Shown here in pieces: positions 1-8,674 of a stretch of DNA of 53,153 bases (position 1 is its first letter; each line of letters begins with the position of its first letter). The notes beneath the pieces are model-generated. The model saw nothing but the letters and a program-made list of their open reading frames with translations. It did no database searches and was not told where the DNA came from. A program made the position numbers and the translations under genes. The DNA is from a virus, in the IMG/VR virus record IMGVR_UViG_3300022591_000013, positions 1 to 53,153 of that record, one strand, 5' to 3'.

Positions 1-1
1 G

Positions 2-910
2 GTGGTTGAGATCCACCCGCAGATGTTGATCAGCTTCTTCTACAAGAAGCTCCTCGACCCGTTCATTCCATATTTCGACTATGGCAAGCCCAGGTCAATG
101 CAGTTCATCCTCGACAGCGGCGCATTCTCAGCACGCAATAGTGGGAAGGATATTGACCTGGACGAATATTGTGCGTTCCTGCATAACACCATCGAGTATT
201 GGGATCACTATGTGAATCTCGACGTCATTCCAGGAACCGGAGGCAGAGAGGTCACTGAAGCAGAGATCGACCGCGCAGCATCACTGGGATGGGAGAACTA
301 CAAGTACATGAAGGCGGACGGTCTGGATCCCATTCCCGTGTATCACTACGGCGAGCCGCGCAAGTGGCTGCACAACATGCTTGATGCAGGCTGTGACTAC
401 ATAGGTCTGGGAGGCATGGTAGGGCTTGACGGGACTGGCAGGAAGAGGTGGCTGGATAGCGTCTTCCGAGATATCACGGACGTCCATGGCAACGTGCTAG
501 TGAAGACACACGGTTTTGGCATGACCGCAGTGCCGCTCATGCTGCGATATCCGTGGTACAGCGTCGATAGCATCTCGTGGAAGATTCTCACGATCAACGG
601 GTACGTGGATGTGCCGCGCCTCGACGACAACGGGAAGTTCAGGTTCGACGTGCCATCGCGCACCTTCACGGTGTCGACACAGCACTCCCATTTCAAGCAG
701 CAGGGGAAGCACGCAACGCACGCAGGTATAACTGACAAGGAGGTCATAGAGCGATGGCTTGAGCATTGCGGCGTGACGTGGGGAGAGGTGGCAGAAGACT
801 ACACCGCACGTGCCCGCTGCAATCTAATTCTGTACAGCAGTTTCGCGAAGCACAAAAAGGAAGCAGGCGTCGTTGGCGCCCGCTTTGTCCAGGAATCATT
901 CTTCGACTAG
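2..910 (+). CDS. dpdA: DpdA-like DNA 7-deazaguanine transglycosylase, copy 2 (3' part; gene starts at 53014)
   Basis: Predicted to exchange guanine in phage DNA for a 7-deazaguanine base, as Tgt does in tRNA. Across the circular junction the gene runs from the ATG at 53014 to the TAG at 908-910, giving 316 aa; the window break removes the first 14 codons. Seen: a Tgt-type LDSGAFSA block with Asp52 (position of the Tgt general acid/base), a YIGLGGM phosphate/glycine loop near 148, KTHGFGM near 182, and YPWYSVDS with Asp203 (position of the Tgt nucleophile). The Tgt zinc cysteines are absent, as expected for phage DpdA. The upstream gene at 52139 is a paralogue sharing all these blocks, including a long KADGLDPIP-x-YHYGE-x-RKWL stretch. 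The stop lies 11 nt before the sliding clamp gene, so modification and replication genes are co-transcribed. The family call is fairly safe; the exact base inserted is unknown. Confidence 0.82.
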   Translation: MVEIHPQMLISFFYKKLLDPFIPYFDYGKPRSMQFILDSGAFSARNSGKDIDLDEYCAFLHNTIEYWDHYVNLDVIPGTGGREVTEAEIDRAASLGWENYKYMKADGLDPIPVYHYGEPRKWLHNMLDAGCDYIGLGGMVGLDGTGRKRWLDSVFRDITDVHGNVLVKTHGFGMTAVPLMLRYPWYSVDSISWKILTINGYVDVPRLDDNGKFRFDVPSRTFTVSTQHSHFKQQGKHATHAGITDKEVIERWLEHCGVTWGEVAEDYTARARCNLILYSSFAKHKKEAGVVGARFVQESFFD

Positions 911-921
911 GAGCAACAGCA

Positions 922-1986
922 ATGAGCGACATCAACCGAGAGCACCTTCTTCAATCACTGAACTTGGCCAAGGCAGCAGTCGCCGGTCAAGCCTATGTGC
1001 CAGCACTCACCCACTTCGCCTTTGATGGCTGGGGGGTGCTCGCATATAACGACGTCTCTGCCATCGGCATACACGCGCCCATTGACATGCCTGTGTGCCT
1101 TCCTGCCGAGATGCTGATCAAGACGTTGAACAGCATGACTGCCGAGAGCATCCTGATCACCGAGACGGGCGAGGATGCAGTCGTGGTGGCAGCAGGCAGA
1201 TCCAAGGTGAAGATCCCGTTCCTGCCGCTTAACTCATTCCCGTTCGAGTTCCCGCCGGTGTGCTATGACGACGGGTTCATTGTCACTGCCGATATGCTGA
1301 AGGGCATTGAGAAATGCCTGGTCGGGGTTGGCACAGATCCGACGCACCCAGCGCAGATGGGAGTCACCCTCGAGGCCACCGAGTTCGGATGCGTCCTGTA
1401 CTCCACGGACAACTTCACGATCTCCCGCTACAAGTCGAAGTCGCACATCAAGCTCCCGGGCAATGTGCCGATCATCCTGCCTGCATTCTTCTGTAACCAA
1501 ATGCTGGCGCTGGCCAAGGCATTCATGGACGAGGAGATTGCCGTAGGGCTCCCCAAGGGGGCAATCTGTGCCAACTTCGGCGGGCAGGCGATGCTATTCA
1601 CGAAACTGCTGGTGGATCTCGAGCCACTCGACTTCGCGCGCCTGTTCAGCAAGTATCTTCAGGGAGCAGGTACGGACGACGCCGCGGAGATTCCCAACGG
1701 ATTCGAGTCGGCACTAGACCGCGCCCTGCTGATCCTCTCGACCGAGATGGACAAGGCCACCAATATCAGCGTCGCCGGCGGCAAGATGCGACTGTTCTCA
1801 TCCTCCGGCCAAGGCGAGGCGACGGACCTGTTGGCATTCGAGCACCCCGACACGGATTCGTTCCTAGCAGACCCCGCCCTGGTATCGCGTGCGTCCAAGA
1901 CCTGCCGCAAGATGAAACTTCTTGAGAAGGTCATGCTGCTTACGGATGGGCAGTTCCTGCACCTCATCGCACACTGCTCCGTCTAG
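922..1986 (+). CDS. dnaN: DnaN-like DNA polymerase sliding clamp
   Basis: A 354-aa protein, close to the roughly 366 aa of bacterial beta clamps. It is predicted to encircle DNA and tether the phage polymerase encoded just downstream. The ATG at 922 is chosen because AGGAG lies 8 nt upstream and the N-terminus then begins with a beta-clamp-like first helix (LLQSLNLAKAAV) followed by alternating strands. Further repeats of the same helix/strand pattern (for example DMLKGIEKCLVGVGTD near 120) fit the three-domain clamp fold. No exact active-site motif exists for this family, so the call rests on length, pattern and context: a clamp-loader ATPase is encoded at 4799. A fold other than a clamp is possible but less likely. 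Confidence 0.72.
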   Translation: MSDINREHLLQSLNLAKAAVAGQAYVPALTHFAFDGWGVLAYNDVSAIGIHAPIDMPVCLPAEMLIKTLNSMTAESILITETGEDAVVVAAGRSKVKIPFLPLNSFPFEFPPVCYDDGFIVTADMLKGIEKCLVGVGTDPTHPAQMGVTLEATEFGCVLYSTDNFTISRYKSKSHIKLPGNVPIILPAFFCNQMLALAKAFMDEEIAVGLPKGAICANFGGQAMLFTKLLVDLEPLDFARLFSKYLQGAGTDDAAEIPNGFESALDRALLILSTEMDKATNISVAGGKMRLFSSSGQGEATDLLAFEHPDTDSFLADPALVSRASKTCRKMKLLEKVMLLTDGQFLHLIAHCSV

Positions 1987-2009
1987 CACTCGCCCTCAGG
2001 GAGAGTGCT

Positions 2010-4610
2010 GTGGGGTTCTTTTACAACGGGACGCGCGGGCAGGCGAAGAAGGCCACTCCGGATAGCAGGCGTATCCCGATCGACACAATGCAGAGGATGG
2101 GCTGTGACGCCTGTCCTCTGGACAAGGCGAAGCTGACGACTCCGAAGATGTCTCCTTCCGGCACGGAGCGCCCGCTGATCTACGTGCTGGGCGAGGCACC
2201 AGGGGAGAATGAAGACCTCGAGGGCGAGCCGTTCGTTGGCAAGTCTGGCCGACTGCTTCGATCGCAGTTCCCCGCCTCGGTTCTCAGGCGCGACGTTCGC
2301 ATAAGCAACACGATACGCTGCCGCCCTCCGGAGAACAGAACTCCGGAGATGCCTGAGATCGAATGCTGCCGCCTCAAGGGCCAAGAGGATATAGAGCGGA
2401 CTGCACCGAAGGTCATCGTCGGGACGGGCAACATCCCGCTCAACTGGGCGACGGGGCTTTCGTCTGTCACTGCCTGGCGCGGCAAGCTGATCGCCACTAA
2501 GATCGGCAACCACCCGTGTTGGTACTATCCCGTTCTACACCCGTCGTTTGTACTGCGTAAGCAAAGCAAGTATCGCAAGAGCGAGTTCGAGCTTTGCCTT
2601 GAGCACGACATCGGGTGGATCCTTGACAATGCAGAGCGACTTCCCAATGCCAAGGTGCATGAGGCCCCCTACGATCGCGGCATAGAGATCATCGAAGGCC
2701 AAACCCTAGCTGACTTCAACCGACTGGAGGACATTCTCAATGAGCTTGCGAAGGAACCCAGTGTTGCGATCGACCTTGAAACAGGAGATGGAAAGACAGG
2801 GCTGGGATGCCTGCGACCCTACGTGGATGATCCAAAGATTTTCACGTGCTCTATTGGGACATTCGATAGGGTGGCTGCGTTTCCGATGGATCACCCGCAG
2901 GGATGGAACAGCAGTCTTCGTCGCAGAGTCTGGGCACTTGTTGCGGAGTTCTTACTGTCATCTCGGCGCAAGATCGCCCATCACCTTGGATTCGAGCTTG
3001 AGTGGCTCACCTACTTCTACGGGCGGGAGCTTGCGAATCTGACCGAGTGGGAGGACACGATGGCCCAGGCGCATACGCTCGACGAGCGCATCGGAACCCT
3101 GAGCCTGGACGACCTCACTCGGCAGCATTTCGGGTTCTTCTTGAAAGCCCAGTCCAAGGTAGATCCAAAGCGGCTTCTCGAGTACCCCATCCGCGATGCA
3201 CTGCGCTACAACGGGATGGACTCGAAATGGACGCACCTGCTGTACGAGACGCAGCGGCCGCTGGTTGAGCGCGAGCCCAAGTTCATTCGGGAGTACGAAC
3301 GCAAGCTGAGACTTGAGCCCGCCCTAGTGCTGACACAACAGAAGGGCATCCTCGTTGATTTTGACTATGCCCGGGAGATGGAGACCAAGCTGGTCAAAGA
3401 CCTGGCGGGCATTGAGATGAAGCTGGAGAAGTGCCCCGAGATTGGCAAGTACAAAGCGCAGTTCGGAACGTTCCTGGCATCCTCACCTGACCACGTCCTG
3501 CGGTTGATGAAAGACGTATGCCACAGAGACGAGGTTCGCAAGGAGGAAGGCGGGCACACATCGGACGAAGCGGCGCTGTCGAAGATACCGGAGGGGGAGG
3601 TTCCGTCCGCCCCCTTGATCCTTGAGCACCGGTCCGTGATGAAGCTGGCTGGAACTTACATCCTGCCACTGCTGGCGGGCAGAAACGCGTACCGCGACGG
3701 CCGCATGCACCCGAAGTTCAGCAGCATGGTGGCGGTGACCGGACGCCTTGCATGCGAAGACCCCAACGCGCAGAACTATCCCAAGCGCAAGCACAAGGAG
3801 ATTCGCGGCGTTGTAGTTCCGCCGCCAGGCGAATGGATAGCAGCGGCCGACTATGGACAGCTAGAGGCCCGCGTTATCGGCATGGCAAGCCGGGATGATG
3901 CCTTGTGCAGGGCGCTATGGACGGGGTACGACATCCACGGCTTCTGGGCAAATCGTTTCATGGAGGAGTACCCGCGCATCAAGGATCGCATGATCAAGGA
4001 CTACAAGGTGGATGGTGACGATGCGAAGCTGATCCGCAAGAAGTTCCGAGACGAGATTAAGAACGGGTGGGTGTTCCCGCAGTTCTTCGGATCGGCAGTG
4101 CGGTCGTGTGCCCAGGCGTTGCAGGTTCCCGATATGATTGCCGAGGACTTGGGAAAGGAGTTTTGGGATGAGTTCAGGGGAGTGAAGAAGTGGCAGGACA
4201 AGCTCCTCAAAGACTATGAGAAGAACCTGTACGTCGAGACTCTGACCGGACGCAGGCGCCGCGGCCCGCAGTCTAAGAACGAGATCATCAATGCGCCAAT
4301 CCAGGGCACTGCTGCGGATATCGTGACGGAGTCCATGGCAGAGCTATCGGAGATGTCAGTCATCCTCGACGAGCTCGAGCTCCAACCGAACATCAATGTG
4401 CATGACGACCTGACCACCAACTTGCAGGATCCCGGACTGGAGGACCGCCTTGAGCAGATCGCCCTCGTTATGTGCAGGCACCGCTTCGACTTCATCAACG
4501 TGCCGCTGATCATCGAGTTCTCTGTCGGAGAGCGGTGGAATACGCTGCAAGAGATCGCTGTGTATCGCAGCAATGAGATGTATAGATTACCAAACCCCTA
4601 CGAGGCATGA
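2010..4610 (+). CDS. polA: Family 4-type uracil-DNA glycosylase fused to DNA polymerase I (family A)
   Basis: An 866-aa replicative polymerase with an N-terminal UDG module. GTG start at 2010 with AGGGAGAG just upstream. Residues about 30-200 look like an iron-sulfur family 4 UDG: C32-x2-C35, motif GEAPGENED near 62-70, IRCRPPENR followed about 15 residues later by ECC, and the HPS motif. A DEDD 3'-5' exonuclease follows (D255-x-E257 in AIDLE; IAHHLGFE; YNGMDS). The polymerase domain has motif A ADYGQLEARV with D614, an unusual O-helix region (IKNGWVFPQFFGS instead of the usual KxxNFGxxYG), the GRRRRGPQSKNEIINAPIQGTAAD block and motif C VHDD (D799). The N-terminus of SPO1-type phage polymerases is known to resemble family 4 UDG, so the fusion has precedent. 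Whether the UDG part is active is not shown. A dedicated clamp and loader flank it. Confidence 0.92.
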   Translation: MGFFYNGTRGQAKKATPDSRRIPIDTMQRMGCDACPLDKAKLTTPKMSPSGTERPLIYVLGEAPGENEDLEGEPFVGKSGRLLRSQFPASVLRRDVRISNTIRCRPPENRTPEMPEIECCRLKGQEDIERTAPKVIVGTGNIPLNWATGLSSVTAWRGKLIATKIGNHPCWYYPVLHPSFVLRKQSKYRKSEFELCLEHDIGWILDNAERLPNAKVHEAPYDRGIEIIEGQTLADFNRLEDILNELAKEPSVAIDLETGDGKTGLGCLRPYVDDPKIFTCSIGTFDRVAAFPMDHPQGWNSSLRRRVWALVAEFLLSSRRKIAHHLGFELEWLTYFYGRELANLTEWEDTMAQAHTLDERIGTLSLDDLTRQHFGFFLKAQSKVDPKRLLEYPIRDALRYNGMDSKWTHLLYETQRPLVEREPKFIREYERKLRLEPALVLTQQKGILVDFDYAREMETKLVKDLAGIEMKLEKCPEIGKYKAQFGTFLASSPDHVLRLMKDVCHRDEVRKEEGGHTSDEAALSKIPEGEVPSAPLILEHRSVMKLAGTYILPLLAGRNAYRDGRMHPKFSSMVAVTGRLACEDPNAQNYPKRKHKEIRGVVVPPPGEWIAAADYGQLEARVIGMASRDDALCRALWTGYDIHGFWANRFMEEYPRIKDRMIKDYKVDGDDAKLIRKKFRDEIKNGWVFPQFFGSAVRSCAQALQVPDMIAEDLGKEFWDEFRGVKKWQDKLLKDYEKNLYVETLTGRRRRGPQSKNEIINAPIQGTAADIVTESMAELSEMSVILDELELQPNINVHDDLTTNLQDPGLEDRLEQIALVMCRHRFDFINVPLIIEFSVGERWNTLQEIAVYRSNEMYRLPNPYEA

Positions 4611-4611
4611 A

Positions 4612-4806
4612 ATGCCCTACGCAGACCGCTGGCTCATCTTGCACCCCGAGAGCGATAGCCTGTTCGAGATCCACGACCATAGAGTTCTGCGCCAGTGCCT
4701 TCGTGATGGATGCCAAGACGTCACTGGCATCGAAGACTGGGAGCATATGTTCAAGAGGTACGGGAAGTTCTACATTAAACCGAGAAGGAAGCTGATCCAT
4801 GAGTAA
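4612..4806 (+). CDS. Small unknown protein between polymerase and clamp loader
   Basis: A 64-aa protein of unknown function. ATG at 4612 with GAGG 6 nt upstream; the reading frame ends at 4806, overlapping the ATG of the clamp loader (4799), so the two are translationally coupled. It is mixed in charge, rich in aromatic residues (ADRWLILHPESDSLFEIHDH) and ends in a basic tail. It has no signal peptide or membrane segment. Its position inside the replisome operon suggests an accessory role, but this is inference only. Confidence 0.6.
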   Translation: MPYADRWLILHPESDSLFEIHDHRVLRQCLRDGCQDVTGIEDWEHMFKRYGKFYIKPRRKLIHE

Positions 4807-5740
4807 CACAGACCCGCTGCATATCAAGTATCGCCCTGCCAACTTGAAGGAGGTTGTCGGGCAGAAGGACGTTGTGTCGTCCTTGCAGGCAATGATCAAG
4901 AGCAAGTCGCGCGCCCATTCGTTCCTATTCACTGGGCCAAGCGGCTGCGGCAAGACAACCCTCGCCCGAATCATCGCATCAGAGTTTGGCTGCGACCGCT
5001 CCAACATCGTTGAGGCGGATGCCGCAACCAACAACGGAATCGACGACATGCGAGGCATAACGGAGACGCTCCGCTACGCAGGATTCGGCGACTCCCCCAA
5101 CAAGATGGTCATCATCGACGAATGCCATGCACTCAGCAAGGCGGCATGGCAATCGCTGCTCAAGGCCGTGGAGGAGCCGCCGCCGCACGTCTTCTTCGCG
5201 TTCTGCACTACGGACCCAGGCAAGGTGCCGGAGACGATCAAGACCCGCTGCTTGAGCTACAACGTCAAGCCCTTGAAATACGACGACATGATGGACCTGC
5301 TTGAGGCAGTCGCTGACGATGAACGGCTTGACGTGACGAAGGCACTGCTGGGAACAGTAGCCAGGGCCAGCGACGGCTCCCCGCGGCGGGCATTGGTACA
5401 GCTTGCAATGGTGCTGGACTGCAATAGCGATGCCGAGGTGCAGACGCTACTCGAGCAGCCATTCGAGAACAAGGAGATCATCGACCTCTGCCGCAAGATG
5501 ATCGAGCGCGACCTGCAATGGAAAGACGCGGTCAAGGTGCTAGGCGACATGACCGAGATGGCGCCCGAGTCGATCCGCATCGTCGTGACCAACTACGTCG
5601 CCGGATGCCTCATGCGGCCCAAGTCGGAGAAGGACGTGCCGCGGTTGCTGGATGTACTGCACGCCTTCAGCAAGCCCTGCAACCCAACCGACAAGCTGGC
5701 GCCCATCCTTCTCGCGATGGGCCAGGTGCTCTACGACTAG
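4799..5740 (+). CDS. AAA+ clamp loader subunit (DnaX/RFC-like)
   Basis: A 313-aa AAA+ ATPase predicted to open and load the DnaN-like clamp at primer-template junctions. Seen: the N-terminal KYRPANLKEVVGQ motif typical of DnaX and RFC small subunits, Walker A GPSGCGKT (K52), Walker B IIDECH (D107, E108), a sensor I region FAFCTTDP, and TIKTRC in the position of the SRC arginine-finger motif. The C-terminal third would form the lid and collar. ATG at 4799 overlaps the preceding small gene. It is the only clamp-loader subunit in the genome, so it either forms a homo-oligomer or recruits host subunits. Confidence 0.9.
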   Translation: MSNTDPLHIKYRPANLKEVVGQKDVVSSLQAMIKSKSRAHSFLFTGPSGCGKTTLARIIASEFGCDRSNIVEADAATNNGIDDMRGITETLRYAGFGDSPNKMVIIDECHALSKAAWQSLLKAVEEPPPHVFFAFCTTDPGKVPETIKTRCLSYNVKPLKYDDMMDLLEAVADDERLDVTKALLGTVARASDGSPRRALVQLAMVLDCNSDAEVQTLLEQPFENKEIIDLCRKMIERDLQWKDAVKVLGDMTEMAPESIRIVVTNYVAGCLMRPKSEKDVPRLLDVLHAFSKPCNPTDKLAPILLAMGQVLYD

Positions 5741-5748
5741 GAGGCATC

Positions 5749-6246
5749 ATGGGAACCCGAGAGCCAATAAGCACGCTTGACGACTACCGCAGGCGGCTTC
5801 GCATAGAGAAGCACCAGCTGGACGATGAGCTCGAGCTGCAAGCCGAGCTTCTGCATAGCATCTCGGAGCACGTCGTCAGCGCGAAGTCGCGGGCACTTCA
5901 TGCCAAGGATCATCTGGAGCGCACCGAGGGCGACATCTACTCCGACGCCAAGCAGGACAACCCCAAGGCCACGGTTCCAGAGCTGCAAGGGATCACGCTG
6001 CGAGACCCCGACCGCATCAAGGCATTCGATCTGTATCAGCGGGCACGTGAGTCGCAGGAGTCGTGGGAGGGACTGCATGAAGCATGGCGGTCGCGCGGGT
6101 TCGCACTGCGCGCCCTAGTCGATCTTCGCCTTGCCAGCTACTACACCTCCGATAGCAGTGCAGCTGACGGGCGCAAGGCACTGAACCAAGCACGCCAGGC
6201 AGCACAGCAGCACAGCAGCACACCGAGGCGCCGCTCGGTTGTATAG
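5749..6246 (+). CDS. Coiled-coil protein of unknown function in the replication operon
   Basis: A 165-aa protein; ATG at 5749 with GGAGG just after the clamp-loader stop. The sequence is strongly helical and charged. Heptad-like stretches (ELELQAELLHSISEHV; YQRARESQESWEGLHE) suggest a coiled coil, and a low-complexity tail is rich in Gln, Arg and Ser. No catalytic motif or membrane segment is visible. Its position between clamp loader and ssDNA-binding protein suggests a replication or recombination accessory factor, but I do not recognise the family. Confidence 0.7.
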   Translation: MGTREPISTLDDYRRRLRIEKHQLDDELELQAELLHSISEHVVSAKSRALHAKDHLERTEGDIYSDAKQDNPKATVPELQGITLRDPDRIKAFDLYQRARESQESWEGLHEAWRSRGFALRALVDLRLASYYTSDSSAADGRKALNQARQAAQQHSSTPRRRSVV

Positions 6247-6253
6247 TTTCCCA

Positions 6254-6331
6254 TGGGGGTGGACTTTGCTGATCCCAGCCAAAGCGGCGTCCTGGACAGC
6301 GTGAGGTCTCTCACACCTGTCTGCCCCCACC
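6254..6331 (+). promoter_or_regulatory. Structured 5' leader of the ssDNA-binding protein gene
   Basis: The 115-nt gap before the gp32-like gene can fold. TGGGGGTGG (6254-6262) pairs with CTGCCCCCA (6321-6329), with two G-U pairs, enclosing the short hairpin GTGAG-gtct-CTCAC (6301-6314). T4 gene 32 is autoregulated through a structured leader in its own mRNA; a similar role here is inference. The Shine-Dalgarno sequence (AGGAG, about 6350) lies outside the fold. Confidence 0.4.
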
Positions 6332-6361
6332 TCTAACCACACATCACACAGGAGCACTACC

Positions 6362-7498
6362 ATGAGCAGAGAAGAGCGCAGCAGGGGAAGCCGTGAGCGG
6401 GAAGATACCGGCGGCAGGAGTCGCGACAGTTCGCGCGGCGTTGGGCGCGACAGCCGTGACGATACGCGCAGCCGCCGCGGCGGTGGGTTCAAGTATCAGG
6501 AGCGGTCGCCCGACACTTACAAGAAGCGCGGCGAGCAGGGAGGCGGCGACTTCGACAAGTATCTGACGGACAGCATCAAGATGTTCAAGCCTGCGGACGG
6601 CGACAACATCATCCGCATCATGCCGCCGACGTGGGAAGGAGCCGAGCACTTCGGGCTGGACATTTACGTGCATTACGGAGTCGGGCCGGACTCGCAGACG
6701 TACCTCTGTACGCACAAGATGCAAAACAAGCCCTGTCCGATCTGCGACGAGCGCGAGAAGGCATCCAAGGACGGCGACGCAGAGTATGCGGACAAGCTGA
6801 AGCCCACCAAGCGCGTCCTGATCTACCTGATCGACCGCAACAACGAGAAGGACGGCCCGATCGTCTGGTCCATGCCTTGGACCATCGACCGCGACCTGTG
6901 CAAGCTGGTCGTTGACAAGCGCAGCGGCGAGATCCTGCCAATCGACAACCCCGAGAGCGGGTACGACATCAGCTTCGAGCGCAAGGGAAAGGGCGATCGT
7001 ACGCAGTACATCGGGCTGGCAGTGGCCCGCCGCGATTCCGACCTCGGTGATCCCAAGTGGCTCGACGAGATCCAGGAAAACCCGCTGGACAAAATCCTCC
7101 AGTTCTACGACTACGATCACGTCGCCAGCGTCTTCGGCGGCCGCAGTGCCAAGCGTTCCGGCAAGGAAACGGACTTGGACCGTGAGCAGGAGCGCGGACT
7201 GCGCGAAGTCGAGGACCGGGGCAACCGTGAGCGCAGTGCCCGCAGCCGTGAGCCCGAGCTCGACTGGGATGCGATCCACTCGATGAAGTTCGAAGAGATG
7301 TCAGCACTGATCGACGACAAGCGTCTTGACATCAATCCCGACGACTCGAAGGACGACGACGAGCTCGCCGACTGGATCTGCGAAGACCTGAAGATCGAGA
7401 AGGCAGCAGCATCGCGTCGCCGCGCCTCGGCAGACGACGACAGCAGCACGCGAGGCAAGATGGATCAGCTTCGCTCCCGCCGCACGCAGGTTGATTGA
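6362..7498 (+). CDS. T4 gp32-like single-stranded DNA-binding protein
   Basis: A 378-aa phage ssDNA-binding protein predicted to coat replication and recombination intermediates. Residues 1-60 form a disordered Arg/Ser/Asp/Gly-rich tail with repeated SR and RD pairs. A core at about 66-240 follows, with KYLTDSIKMFKPADGDNIIR leading into an OB-like region. A zinc-ribbon-like cluster is present: C116-x-H118-x6-C125-x2-C128 (YLCTHKMQNKPCPICDE). The C-terminal part is acidic, as expected for recruiting partner proteins. SD AGGAG sits about 7 nt before the ATG. The next gene is the RecA-like recombinase, a natural partner. Confidence 0.85.
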   Translation: MSREERSRGSREREDTGGRSRDSSRGVGRDSRDDTRSRRGGGFKYQERSPDTYKKRGEQGGGDFDKYLTDSIKMFKPADGDNIIRIMPPTWEGAEHFGLDIYVHYGVGPDSQTYLCTHKMQNKPCPICDEREKASKDGDAEYADKLKPTKRVLIYLIDRNNEKDGPIVWSMPWTIDRDLCKLVVDKRSGEILPIDNPESGYDISFERKGKGDRTQYIGLAVARRDSDLGDPKWLDEIQENPLDKILQFYDYDHVASVFGGRSAKRSGKETDLDREQERGLREVEDRGNRERSARSREPELDWDAIHSMKFEEMSALIDDKRLDINPDDSKDDDELADWICEDLKIEKAAASRRRASADDDSSTRGKMDQLRSRRTQVD

Positions 7499-7500
7499 TC

Positions 7501-8538
7501 GTGGCCGTCGCTAAACCGCCCACGGTCCGCCGCAAGCGGGTCTCTGTCGACACGCCGGTAGCGAACTACTTCGCCTCCGGCACCGACAAGGACTTGCAGT
7601 TCATCTCGACGGGGTGCTCTGTCCTCGACTCGGTGCTCGGCGGCGGGTATGTGCTGGGCAGAGTCTGCAACATCGTCGGAGATAAGTCCAGCGGCAAGAC
7701 GCTACTGGCCATCGAGGCGTGCGCCAACTTTGCTCACCAGTATCCCGACGGGTTCATCCGGTACGCCGAGGCTGAGGCAGCATTCGACGAGCGGTACGCC
7801 GCTGCTCTAGGGATGCCCGTAGATCGCGTCGAGTTCGCGGATGACATCTTCACGATCGAAGACTTCTTCGAGGACTTGACGAAGGTTATGGACAAGCTGG
7901 GCGACCGCCCGTGCGTCTATGTCCTCGACTCTCTAGACGCGCTCTCCGATCGCGCAGAGCAGGCTCGCAAGATTGATGAAGGATCGTTCGGCATGACCAA
8001 GCAGAAGAAGCTGGGGGAGCTGTTCCGTCGTCTTGTGCAGCGTCTCGAGAAGTCGCGCGTGTTCCTGCTGGTCATCTCGCAGATACGGGACAAGATTGGC
8101 GTCAGCTTCGGAGAGACCAAGACGCGCAGCGGTGGCAAGTCGCTCGACTTCTACGCTAGCCAGGTGGTCTGGCTCTCGGAGATCGAGAAGATGAAGCGCA
8201 CGATCGACAAGGTAGATCGCGTCACGGGAGTCCGCGTCCGCGCCCGCTGCAAGAAGAACAAGATCGGCCTTCCGTTCCGCGAGTGTGAGTTCCCAATCCT
8301 GTTCGGGTACGGCGTCGACGACTTGACTGCTGCCGCCGAGTGGCTGATCGACGTCAATCGCGAGGACCGGCTCGCAGAGATCGGACTGAGCAAGGCGGGA
8401 TACAAGATCCGCATCGGCAACATCCGAGGCAAGGGCGGCGATGATGCACAACAGCTCCGGCAGCAGTTGAAGGATATCGTGGTCCAGGAGTGGTGCGCCA
8501 TCGAGACCAAGTTCCTGCCCACGTCAAGGAAATACTGA
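7501..8538 (+). CDS. RecA-like recombinase
   Basis: A 345-aa RecA/UvsX-like strand-exchange ATPase. Seen: FISTGCSVLDSVLGGGY near the N-terminus, Walker A GDKSSGKT (K66), a Walker B strand VYVLDSLDAL near 138, and the loop LLVISQIRDKIGVSFGET with the L2-like segment SGGKSLDFYASQVVWL. Start choice: GTG 7501 has CAGG about 10 nt upstream, whereas the in-frame TTG at 7495 is only 4 nt from it; either is possible. It overlaps or abuts the stop of the ssDNA-binding protein gene (7498). With the RuvC-like resolvase and exonuclease downstream, it forms a recombination/repair block. Confidence 0.9.
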   Translation: MAVAKPPTVRRKRVSVDTPVANYFASGTDKDLQFISTGCSVLDSVLGGGYVLGRVCNIVGDKSSGKTLLAIEACANFAHQYPDGFIRYAEAEAAFDERYAAALGMPVDRVEFADDIFTIEDFFEDLTKVMDKLGDRPCVYVLDSLDALSDRAEQARKIDEGSFGMTKQKKLGELFRRLVQRLEKSRVFLLVISQIRDKIGVSFGETKTRSGGKSLDFYASQVVWLSEIEKMKRTIDKVDRVTGVRVRARCKKNKIGLPFRECEFPILFGYGVDDLTAAAEWLIDVNREDRLAEIGLSKAGYKIRIGNIRGKGGDDAQQLRQQLKDIVVQEWCAIETKFLPTSRKY

Positions 8539-8539
8539 C

Positions 8540-8674
8540 ATGGTCCCTCGCAAGCCAAGCCTATTGGAGAGCGCGGTGCGGGTGCTGTTATCCGCGCTGG
8601 CGCTGGGAGTCCTGTTCAGGATTCTCTGGGAGGCACTCAAGTTCGGTTGGTCACTGCTAGGAGTTGCACCGTGA
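8540..8674 (+). CDS. Tiny predicted membrane protein
   Basis: A 44-aa protein (MVPRKPSLLESAVRVLLSAL...) with a basic N-terminus and one or two hydrophobic stretches (LLSALALGVLFRILW; WSLLGVAP). The ATG lies 1 nt after the RecA-like stop, and the TGA overlaps the GTG of the resolvase (GTGA at 8671-8674). The tight coupling supports a real gene. Function unknown. Confidence 0.55.
   Translation: MVPRKPSLLESAVRVLLSALALGVLFRILWEALKFGWSLLGVAP

Noticed and set aside
2-910. Plain queuine tRNA-ribosyltransferase (Tgt)
   Set aside because: Both copies lack the Tgt zinc cysteine cluster and sit with preQ0 synthesis and replication genes, as phage DpdA does.
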